From NCBI GenBank assembly GCA_030066685.1, contig JASJBF010000018.1, forward strand, positions 1-64,000: DNA of 64,000 bases, in the 5' to 3' direction. This DNA is from Kiloniellales bacterium. GTDB taxonomy: Bacteria > Pseudomonadota > Alphaproteobacteria > Kiloniellales > JAKSBE01. The position numbers and the translations under genes are program-made. Positions 9,311 to 15,933 of the stretch are shown here, piece after piece. Under the pieces are notes generated by a model. That model was not told the DNA's origin, did no database searches, and saw nothing but the letters and a program-made list of their open reading frames with translations. Every line of letters starts with the position of its first letter. Positions within the stretch are counted from its first letter, which is position 1.

Positions 9311-9490
9311 TCAGGCGGCATCGTCGCCGACCACATCCAGGGTCACTCTCTCCCCATTGATCAAGAGCTTGCCAGCGTGCTCGAAATTCACGGTGATTCG
9401 GTTTCCGACGACCGATTGAATCTGGCCAATCCCCCAGTCCGGCCTCGCCGGATGGCGCACCAGCATCCCGGGTTCAAGCTCCTGTCCCAT
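9311..9490 (-). CDS. DUF3553 family small protein
   Basis: 59 aa beginning MGQELEPGMLVRHPARPDWG. It has the compact beta-strand pattern of DUF3553 (basic N-terminal part, PDWGIGQIQSVVGNRITVNF, then GKLLINGERVTLDVV), which resembles small SH3-like RNA-polymerase-binding (CarD/UvrD-tail type) modules. No function is established. An internal start at 9490 is used because it has a good ribosome site (AAAGGCGGGAC) and matches the family length; upstream codons read low-complexity sequence. It is divergent from chpT with about 150 bp between starts. Confidence 0.8.
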   Translation of the reverse strand: MGQELEPGMLVRHPARPDWGIGQIQSVVGNRITVNFEHAGKLLINGERVTLDVVGDDAA

Positions 9491-9636
9491 GTCCCGCCTT
9501 TCAGCCCTGCGCTCGTGGTATACCAGTATATAGGCAAGGCGTCCCAGCGTGAAGGTCTCGAAAGCGCCCTGTTTTTGCCGCTCAGCGCTGTCCCGGTGCA
9601 GGGTCCCCGGCCGCATCCTCCAGCAAAGGCTTAGAG

Positions 9637-10269
9637 ATGAACGAGATCCGACTGACTGAACTGCTGTGCTCCAAGCTGTGCCACGACCTGGTCGGCCCGA
9701 TCGGGGCGATCGGCAACGGCATGGAGCTGCTCGCCGAGGAAGAGCTGGGGATGGCCGACGAAGCCCTTCAGCTGACCGCGCTCTCCACCCGCCGGGCCTC
9801 GGCGATCCTGCAGTTCTATCGGATCGCCTACGGGCTGGGGCAGACCGAGCGCCGCCAGGACCCCAACTTTCTCTCCGAGCTGGCCGAGGGCATGCTCGAA
9901 GGCGGCCGGGTCTCGCTGGACTGGCCGGCCGAGGCCAAGGCCTCGGTCTGGCCCGAGGGCAGCGGCAAGCTGATCCTCAACATGATCTCCCTGGCCCAGG
10001 AAGCGCTGCCGACCGGGGGTACGATCCGGGTCGCGATCACGGAGAACGGCAGCGGCGCCGAGATCTCCGTCACCGCGGAGGGCAAGGGCGTCGGCTTCGC
10101 CGATGCGACCCTGGAGGCCCTGGCCGAGGGCGCGTCCGTGCAGCAGCTGACGCCGCGCAACGTTCACGGCTTCTTCACCATGCTCTTGAGCCAGCGGATC
10201 GGGCGCCGGATCGAGATCTCCCCTCAGGACGGCGAGAAGCTGCGGCTCTCGGCCCAAATCCCCAACTGA
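9637..10269 (+). CDS. chpT: Histidine phosphotransferase ChpT
   Basis: 210 aa. ChpT accepts phosphate from the hybrid kinase CckA on a histidine and passes it to CtrA and CpdR. The phospho-accepting helix is visible at the N terminus (LCSKLCHDLVGPIGAIGNGM, His16), followed by a second helix and a degenerate Bergerat-fold ATPase-like domain (residues about 85-205) that does not show ATP-binding glycine boxes, as expected for ChpT. Its client ctrA is in the same window at 21.7-22.5 kb. cckA and cpdR are not. The gene stands alone, 128 bp before the next plus-strand gene. Confidence 0.88.
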   Translation: MNEIRLTELLCSKLCHDLVGPIGAIGNGMELLAEEELGMADEALQLTALSTRRASAILQFYRIAYGLGQTERRQDPNFLSELAEGMLEGGRVSLDWPAEAKASVWPEGSGKLILNMISLAQEALPTGGTIRVAITENGSGAEISVTAEGKGVGFADATLEALAEGASVQQLTPRNVHGFFTMLLSQRIGRRIEISPQDGEKLRLSAQIPN

Positions 10270-10396
10270 CCGCGGCCCCGCGCCTGGCGGATCTAAGGGA
10301 ATCTTAAGGCCGAGGCTTTAGACCGGATTCTGACTTTTTTGGCAAATTGCGAAGTTCCCCGAGCGGGGAAAACCTCAAGCCTGCCCGAGGAATCCA

Positions 10397-11569
10397 ATGA
10401 ACAGACCATCGCTTTCCGCTGCTGCCGGAGTTTCGGCCTTCGCCATCGCGACCCTGGCCTGGACGGCTTCGGCAACGGCGGCCGAGGAGAACGCGGGTCC
10501 GGCGACGGCTCCAGGCGAGATCCAGCTGGCGCAGGCGCTGCTCGCGATCGAGCAACTTGACGGGCTCTACCAGGTCCTGGAGCCGACCCCCGTCTACCAG
10601 CGCCCGGACTATGCCTCCGACACCATCGATCAGCTGCCCGGCGACAGCGCGGTGCGGGTCACCGGCCGTGTGACCGGGACCGAATGGCTGCGGATCTGGA
10701 GCAACAACCGCGTGGTCGGCTACGTCAGCGCCAACCGCCTGCGCCCCTCCAGCGGCATCCCCGGTACGATCGCCGACGACACGCCGCCGCCCAAGGAGCC
10801 GCGCGACCTGCCAGGCCGCCAGACGGCGGCCCTGGTCACCGGGCCGGGCGACGGGGCCTTTCGGGACTGCCCGGCCTGTCCCCAGATGGTGCCCTTGCCG
10901 CCGGGCGGCTTCACCATGGGCAGCGACCAGGGCGATCCCACGGCCCGGCCGGCGCGCCGGGTCGAGATCGGCTACGGCTTCGCGATTGGCCGCTTCGAGG
11001 TGACCATGGCGGAGTGGGCCGCCTGTGTTGCCGACGGCGCCTGCAGCAACGCGCTGGAGCCGGTCGATCGGCCGGAGGAGACTCCGGTCCGCAACGTGAC
11101 CTGGAACGAAGCGCAGGAGTTCGTCGCCTGGCTGCGCCAGGTCACCCGGCGGCCCTACCGCCTCCCGAGCGAGGCCGAGTGGGAATACGCCGCGCGGGCC
11201 GGGACGGCGAGCACCTTCTGGTGGGGCGAGACCGCCGGCGCCGGCGAGGCCGACTGCAAGTCCTGCGGCGGCGACTGGAATCGCAAGCAGCCGAGCCCGG
11301 TCGGGCGCTTCCAGCCCAACCCCTTCGGCCTGCACGACATGAACGGCGGGGTCGCGGAGTGGACGGCGGACTGCTGGTTCGACAGCTATCAGGGCGCTGC
11401 GGCCGACAGCAAGCCGCGCGATAAGCAGGATTGCCTGCAGAGGGTCCTGCGCGGCGGCTCCTGGAAGCAGGAGGCGAGCTACCTGGCCTCCCACGCGCGG
11501 CATTTCTACGACGCGCAGGTACCCTACAGCTCCAACGGACTGAGGGTCGCGCTGACCCTGGAAGAGTAG
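10397..11569 (+). CDS. Exported SH3 + formylglycine-generating-enzyme-like (SUMF1) protein
   Basis: 390 aa. Signal peptide (AGVSAFAIATLAWTASATAA), then a bacterial SH3-like domain at about residues 50-110 (PVYQRPDYASD ... EWLRIWSNNRVVGYVSANRL), then an FGE-sulfatase/SUMF1 fold from about 160 to the end (LPPGGFTMGSDQGD, RFEVTMAEWAACV, PVRNVTWNEAQEFVAWL, YRLPSEAEWEYAARAG, FGLHDMNGGVAEWT, RVLRGGSW, SSNGLRVAL). Such proteins are often non-catalytic or act on cell-envelope partners. No sulfatase gene is nearby, so formylglycine formation is not implied. Six or more cysteines suggest disulfides in the periplasm. Confidence 0.85.
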   Translation: MNRPSLSAAAGVSAFAIATLAWTASATAAEENAGPATAPGEIQLAQALLAIEQLDGLYQVLEPTPVYQRPDYASDTIDQLPGDSAVRVTGRVTGTEWLRIWSNNRVVGYVSANRLRPSSGIPGTIADDTPPPKEPRDLPGRQTAALVTGPGDGAFRDCPACPQMVPLPPGGFTMGSDQGDPTARPARRVEIGYGFAIGRFEVTMAEWAACVADGACSNALEPVDRPEETPVRNVTWNEAQEFVAWLRQVTRRPYRLPSEAEWEYAARAGTASTFWWGETAGAGEADCKSCGGDWNRKQPSPVGRFQPNPFGLHDMNGGVAEWTADCWFDSYQGAAADSKPRDKQDCLQRVLRGGSWKQEASYLASHARHFYDAQVPYSSNGLRVALTLEE

Positions 11570-11574
11570 CGGCC

Positions 11575-11608
11575 GGGGCGCCGGCCGCAACGGCCGGCGC
11601 AGCGCCCC
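11575..11608. terminator. Bidirectional hairpin between convergent genes
   Basis: GGGG-CGCCGGCC, a GCAAC loop, GGCCGGCG, five bases, CCCC. It lies between the stop of the SUMF1-like gene and the stop of the minus-strand DUF4399 gene. There is no T-run, and it is very GC-rich. Confidence 0.55.
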
Positions 11609-11622
11609 AAGCCAAGACCCGG

Positions 11623-12045
11623 CTACTTCACGTAGATCGTCACCTTCCGCGACACCAGCGGCGGGTTGTGGGGGACGTGGTCGTGGTCGCCCATCACCAG
11701 CTGCAGGGTGTGGCGGCCCGGCGGCAGCTCCAGCATGACCTCGCTCTGGCCGGCTCCGAAGTGCAGGTGGTTCTTGTCGTTGGCGATCTCTTCGTTGGGA
11801 TCCGGCAGCGGCGAGTCGATGATCAGGTGGTGGTGGCCGGTGTTGGCCTTCTTGATCCCGGCCGGCGCGACGCCGAAGTTGCGCAGGCCGAACCAGACCC
11901 GGAAGGGCTGCTGGGTGATCACCTCGCCGTCGCGCGGCCAGCCGATGTAGAGGAAGGCGTTGCCCGGCCGCGGCGTCTCGCCGGCCAGCGACGACTGCGC
12001 CAGAAGGCAGAGCGCGGCGCCGGCGCTGATCAGAATCTTGTACAT
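11623..12045 (-). CDS. DUF4399 periplasmic His-rich protein, copy A
   Basis: 140 aa with a cleavable signal peptide (MYKILISAGAALCLLAQSSLAG). The mature part is a DUF4399 domain: PRDGEVITQQPFRVWFGLRNFGVAPAG, then GHHHLIID, NDKNHLHFGAGQ and MGDHDHVPHNPP. These clustered histidines look like a metal site, possibly copper, though no function is proven for the family. It is a tandem paralogue of the gene at 12188-12640; both keep the same domain and motif order. The 142-bp gap between them holds a palindromic repeat and a hairpin, so each may be transcribed separately. Confidence 0.85.
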   Translation of the reverse strand: MYKILISAGAALCLLAQSSLAGETPRPGNAFLYIGWPRDGEVITQQPFRVWFGLRNFGVAPAGIKKANTGHHHLIIDSPLPDPNEEIANDKNHLHFGAGQSEVMLELPPGRHTLQLVMGDHDHVPHNPPLVSRKVTIYVK

Positions 12046-12085
12046 CTCGTCGTCTCCTTGGTGTTCGTTCGATCGATGGCGGCGC

Positions 12086-12137
12086 TAGATCAAACTGCGC
12101 TCAATTGGAATCGATTGAGTGCGGATAATTTGATCTA
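12086..12137. repeat. Palindromic intergenic repeat, copy 2 (short form)
   Basis: TAGATCAAA ... TTTGATCTA outer arms (9 bp, perfect) enclose CTGCGCTCAAT/ATTGAGTGCGG inner arms. The first 27 bases are nearly identical to 120-146. It lies between the two DUF4399 genes. Confidence 0.75.
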
Positions 12138-12149
12138 TTTCATATAGAT

Positions 12150-12189
12150 AGAGCAGCTTATCTGCGTTCGAAGGAACGCAGGCTGCTCT
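12150..12189 (-). terminator. Long hairpin at the end of DUF4399 copy B
   Basis: AGAGCAGC, a TTAT bulge, CTGCGTTC, a GAAG loop, GAACGCAG, GCTGCTCT, with two perfect 8-bp helices. It overlaps the minus-strand stop codon and is followed on that strand by AT-rich sequence without a strict T-run. Confidence 0.6.
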
Positions 12190-12640
12190 AGCGCGACTGC
12201 GAGACCAGGGGCGGGACCACGATCGTGATGCGCTCCGAATAGAGCGGCGGGTCGTGGGGGACGTGGTTGTGGTCGCCCATCAGCAGCTGGATCGTGTGAC
12301 GGCCCGGCGGGAGCTCGATGCGCGCCTCGGTCTGTCCGCCCCCGAAGTGGAGATGGTTCTTGTCGTTGGGGATCTCTTCGTCGAAGGGCGGCAGCGGGGC
12401 GTTGATGATCACGTGGTGGTGCCCCGTGTTCGGCTTCTTGACGCCGGCCGGCGCGACGCCGAAGTTCTTCAGCCCCATGCGCAGCCAGAACTTCCCGCCC
12501 GGCACGGTCCGGCCGCTCTTCGGCCAGATGACGTAGACCTTGGCGTTCTCGGGTCGCGGTGTCTCGCCGGCCTGCAGGGTTGCAGGCCAGACGGCGAGAC
12601 CGAGGGTTGCCGCAATCAGGCAAATCGGAATGAATTTCAT
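12188..12640 (-). CDS. DUF4399 periplasmic His-rich protein, copy B
   Basis: 150 aa with a signal peptide (FIPICLIAATLGLAVWPATLQAG). It has the same architecture and motifs as its neighbour (GHHHVIIN, NDKNHLHFGGGQ, MGDHNHVPHDPP) plus a short extra C-terminal tail. The two genes share long identical stretches (ETPRP, NFGVAPAG, NDKNHLHFG, LPPGRHT), so they come from a local duplication. It is divergent from the Fur-boxed fbpA gene (188 bp between starts), which makes metal-responsive expression possible but unproven. Confidence 0.85.
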   Translation of the reverse strand: MKFIPICLIAATLGLAVWPATLQAGETPRPENAKVYVIWPKSGRTVPGGKFWLRMGLKNFGVAPAGVKKPNTGHHHVIINAPLPPFDEEIPNDKNHLHFGGGQTEARIELPPGRHTIQLLMGDHNHVPHDPPLYSERITIVVPPLVSQSR

Positions 12641-12747
12641 GAGTTCTTCCTTGCACGGAAATTCGGAGTTCCTGACGAGTAAGCCCTTTTCTTGGTTAAA
12701 AGACCGTTTCCGGGTCTCGCCTCCCGCCTCGGCGGCGATCCCATCGC

Positions 12748-12802
12748 TTGACAGGCCGCCGCCCGCTCCGTATCACTGCAAGTGATAATGACTTTCAATT
12801 GC
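12748..12802 (+). promoter_or_regulatory. fbpA promoter with Fur-like box
   Basis: TTGACA (12748-12753), 17 bases, TATCAC (12771-12776) form a strong -35/-10 pair. Directly downstream, GATAATGACTTTCAATTGC (12784-12802) begins with the first eight bases of the classical Fur box and sits over the likely transcription start, as a repressor site would. Iron repression is inferred. Confidence 0.6.
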
Positions 12803-12828
12803 AACTTGCCATCTGTGGAGACGATCCG

Positions 12829-13851
12829 ATGAAGGCTTTGCTTCGAGGGCTCGCGGTCCTCGTATCCACCGTTCTGCCCGCGACCGGGGCGGTGGCCGAA
12901 GAGGTCCTGAACCTCTATTCCTCGCGGCACTACCAGACCGACGAGGCGCTCTACGAGGATTTCACCAAGGCGACCGGGATCAAGATCAACCGGATCGAGG
13001 GCAAGGGCGACGCCCTGATCGAGCGGATCAAGAGCGAGGGCGCCAACAGCCCGGCCGACATCCTGCTGACGGTCGATGCCGGGCGGCTCTGGCGAGCCGA
13101 GCAGGCGGGCCTCTTCCAGCCGGTGGAAAGCAAGCTTCTCGACGAGGTCGTGCCGGCCAACCTGCGGCACCCGGAGGGGCTTTGGTACGGCTTCTCGACC
13201 CGGGCGCGGCTGATCTACTACGCCAAGGACAGGGTCCAGCCGGACGCGATCTCGCGCTACGAGGAGCTCGCCGACCCGAAGTGGAAGGGCAAGATCTGCA
13301 TCCGTTCCAGCTCCAACATCTACAACCAGTCGCTGATGGGTTCGATCATTGCCGCCCACGGAGAGAAGGCGGCCGAGGACTGGGCCAATGGCGTGGTCGC
13401 CAACTTCGCCCGGGGCCCGCAGGGCGGCGACACCGACCAGATCCGCGCCGTCGCGGCCGGGGAGTGCGACATCGCGGTCGGCAACTCCTACTACTACGTC
13501 CGCCTGATGACCAAGCCGAAGGACGCGGACAAGGACGTCGCCGGCAAGGTCGGCTGGATCTTTCCGAACCAGGGCGACCGCGGCACCCACGTCAACGTCT
13601 CCGGCGCCGGGGTGCTGAAGAACGCGCCGAACAAGGCGGCAGCGGTCAAATTCCTGGAGTATCTGGCGAGCGACAGAGCCCAGCGCTACTTCGCCGACGG
13701 CAACAACGAATACCCGGTGGCGGCCAGGGTCGAGGGCAACTCCGCGGTCGAGTCGCTCGGCAAGTTCAAGGTCGATCAGATCAACGTCGCCGTCTACGGC
13801 GAGAACCAGCCCGAAGCGCAGAAGATCTTCGACCGCGCCGGCTGGAAGTAG
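12829..13851 (+). CDS. fbpA: Ferric iron ABC transporter periplasmic binding protein
   Basis: 340 aa. Binds Fe3+ in the periplasm and delivers it to the FbpB permease. The signal peptide is LLRGLAVLVSTVLPATGAVA. The mature protein starts EEVLNLYSSRHYQTDEALYE, typical of FbpA/FutA/IdiA. The iron-binding tyrosine pair is in GNSYYYVRL, and PADILLTVDAGRLWRAEQAGL, YEELADPKWKGKICIRSSSN and NEYPVA are family signatures. The ATG at 12829 is used because it begins the signal peptide; upstream codons run through the promoter. The permease gene is convergent rather than in an operon. No ATPase gene (fbpC) is in the window. Confidence 0.93.
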   Translation: MKALLRGLAVLVSTVLPATGAVAEEVLNLYSSRHYQTDEALYEDFTKATGIKINRIEGKGDALIERIKSEGANSPADILLTVDAGRLWRAEQAGLFQPVESKLLDEVVPANLRHPEGLWYGFSTRARLIYYAKDRVQPDAISRYEELADPKWKGKICIRSSSNIYNQSLMGSIIAAHGEKAAEDWANGVVANFARGPQGGDTDQIRAVAAGECDIAVGNSYYYVRLMTKPKDADKDVAGKVGWIFPNQGDRGTHVNVSGAGVLKNAPNKAAAVKFLEYLASDRAQRYFADGNNEYPVAARVEGNSAVESLGKFKVDQINVAVYGENQPEAQKIFDRAGWK

Positions 13852-13881
13852 CCGGCAGCCCGCCCGGTTTTCGGCGCCATA

Positions 13882-13914
13882 CGGCGGCCCGGGGGTCTCC
13901 CCCGCGGGCCGCCG
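13882..13914. terminator. Bidirectional terminator-like hairpin between fbpA and fbpB
   Basis: CGGCGGCCCG ... CGGGCCGCCG, extended inward by GGGG/CCCC around a TCT loop, lies between two convergent stops. It is GC-only with no T-tract. Confidence 0.6.
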
Positions 13915-13934
13915 GCCGCTTCGACGGCGGCGCT

Positions 13935-15656
13935 TTACCGGCGGCTGCCCGGCCGGGCCCGCGAGATCGCCCGGGACAGCAGGATGACCGGCAGGATGCC
14001 GACGACCACGATGGTCAGGGCCGGCAGGGCGGACTCGGCCAGGCGCTCGTCCGAGGCGTAGTTGTAGGCCTGGACCGCCAGGGTGTCGAAGTTGAAGGGC
14101 CGCATCACCAGGGTCGCCGGCAGCTCCTTCATCACGTCGACGAAGACCAGAAGGCCGGCCGACAGCAGGCCGCCGAACATCAGCGGCGCATGAACCCGCA
14201 GCATGGTGCCGATCAGGCCCTCGCCCAGGCTGCGCGCGGCATCCTCCATCGAGGGCCGGATCTTGCCCAGGCTGGCGTCCACGGTGTTCAGGGAGACCGC
14301 CAGGAAGCGCACAAGGTAGGCGAAGACCAGGGCGGCGATGCTGCCGGTGAGGAGCAGCCCGGTCGAGATCCCGAAGCTGCGGCGCATCCAGGCGTCGAAC
14401 GCGTTGTCCAGCATGGCGAAGGGGATCAGCACGCCGACCGCGATGACGATTCCGGGAACGGCGTAGCCGAGCGAGGCGAAGCGGATGGCGAAGGTGCCCA
14501 GAGCCCCGGGGCTGAGTCGGACCGCATAGGTCATGACCACGGCGAGGGCCACCGCCAGAATCGCGGTCAGGGCGGCCAGGGTGAAGCTGTTCAGGGCGAG
14601 GTCGAAGAAGCGCGGGCTGAAGATCTGCCCGTCCAGCTCGGACAGCAGGCCGAGCAGGATCGCCGCCGGCAGCAGGAACCCGAGCAGCAGCGGCAGCGCG
14701 CAGGCCAGGGTGGCGAGCCCGGCGCGCAGGCCCTTGAGCTTGTAGCCCGGCAGGTTCTGGTAGCGGTTCGATGTGTGGTGGTAGCGGGCCCGGCCGCGCG
14801 ACCAGCGCTCCAGCAGCAGGACCAGGAGCACGAAGCCGAGCAGGCTGGTCGCCAGCTGACCGGCGGCGATGCGGTCGCCGAAGGAGATCCAGGCCCGCAC
14901 GATGCCGGTGGTGAAGGTCTGGACGCCGAAGAAGGACACCGTGCCGTAGTCGGCCAGGGTCTCCATCAGGGCCAGCGCGGTGCCGGCCGCGATCGCCGGC
15001 CGGGCCAGCGGCAAGGCGACCCGGTGGAAGCTGCCCCAGGCCGAGCAGCCCAGGGTCCGGCTCACCTCCAGGGCGCAAACCGACTGCTCCAGGAAGGCGG
15101 TGCGGGCCAGCAGGTAGACGTAGGGGTAGAGCACCAGCGAGAGCATGGCGACGGCCCCGCCCAGCGAGCGGACCGAGGGGAACCAGTAGTCCTGGCGCGA
15201 CCAGCCGGTCAGCTCCCGGAGAAGGGACTGCAGCGGGCCGCTGAACTGCAGGAAGTCGGTGTAGGCATAGGCCATGACGTAGGCCGGCACGGCCAGCGGC
15301 AGGATCATGGCCCATTCGAAGACCCGCCGCCCGGGGAAGCGGCACATGGTGATCAGCCAGGCGCTGGTCACCCCGATCGTGGAGACGCCCAGCCCGACGC
15401 CGAGGACCAGCCAGACGGTGTTCCAGAGGTAGCGGGGCAGCACGGTCTCGGCCAGATGCGCCCAGGTGCCCTGGCCCTCGGCGAAGACGCTGGCGACCAC
15501 GCTGGCGATCGGGACCGCGAAAAGCGCGGCGATGAGAAGCGAGAGCCCGAGCAGCGGCCCGCCGCGCCCCAGGCCGCCGCCCCGGTGCCGGTGCTTGCCC
15601 ACGCCCGGATCGCTGCCGGGCAGGCGGGGTGGCGGGGTCTCGATGGCTTCGGTCAT
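13935..15656 (-). CDS. fbpB: Ferric iron ABC transporter permease (two fused permease halves)
   Basis: 573 aa with about 12 membrane helices. FbpB-type permeases carry two BPD_transp_1 domains in one chain. The ATPase-contact (EAA) loops are visible as EVSRTLGCSAWGSFHRVALP in the first half and EDAARSLGEGLIGTMLRVHAP in the second. It brings Fe3+ delivered by FbpA across the inner membrane. It faces fbpA convergently (83 bp between stops). No iron-type box was seen upstream of its start, so co-regulation with fbpA is not evident. The His/Gly-rich N-terminal 30 residues are cytosolic. Confidence 0.93.
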   Translation of the reverse strand: MTEAIETPPPRLPGSDPGVGKHRHRGGGLGRGGPLLGLSLLIAALFAVPIASVVASVFAEGQGTWAHLAETVLPRYLWNTVWLVLGVGLGVSTIGVTSAWLITMCRFPGRRVFEWAMILPLAVPAYVMAYAYTDFLQFSGPLQSLLRELTGWSRQDYWFPSVRSLGGAVAMLSLVLYPYVYLLARTAFLEQSVCALEVSRTLGCSAWGSFHRVALPLARPAIAAGTALALMETLADYGTVSFFGVQTFTTGIVRAWISFGDRIAAGQLATSLLGFVLLVLLLERWSRGRARYHHTSNRYQNLPGYKLKGLRAGLATLACALPLLLGFLLPAAILLGLLSELDGQIFSPRFFDLALNSFTLAALTAILAVALAVVMTYAVRLSPGALGTFAIRFASLGYAVPGIVIAVGVLIPFAMLDNAFDAWMRRSFGISTGLLLTGSIAALVFAYLVRFLAVSLNTVDASLGKIRPSMEDAARSLGEGLIGTMLRVHAPLMFGGLLSAGLLVFVDVMKELPATLVMRPFNFDTLAVQAYNYASDERLAESALPALTIVVVGILPVILLSRAISRARPGSRR

Positions 15657-15802
15657 GGCGGTCCCGGTTGGTCCCGGTGATGTCGGCGAGAAGGCGGGGC
15701 GCAGAGTAGCGGACCCGGCCGGCGCTTAGAAGCGCGTCCTGACCTGCGCCCCTGCCTCCGGCGCGGCCCCCTTTTGGGACCCGGTCAGGCTTGGGCGGTA
15801 GC

Positions 15803-15818
15803 TACATCTAATGATGTA
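15803..15818. promoter_or_regulatory. Perfect palindrome upstream of the che operon
   Basis: TACATC-TAAT-GATGTA, 116 bp before cheA. Possible operator; no known regulator is recognised. The region 15657-15933 also holds an AT-rich stretch (CTTAATCTGTCTTTGCC) and no gene. Confidence 0.3.
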
Positions 15819-15933
15819 ACCCGTTCTTAATCTGTCTTTGCCAAAGTTTCATACCCCATAGGGGCGTTGGTTAATACCGGGCAGCGGCGGCGATCGCGCC
15901 CCCTGCGGCCTTCCCGACCTTGGCTAGAGCGGC

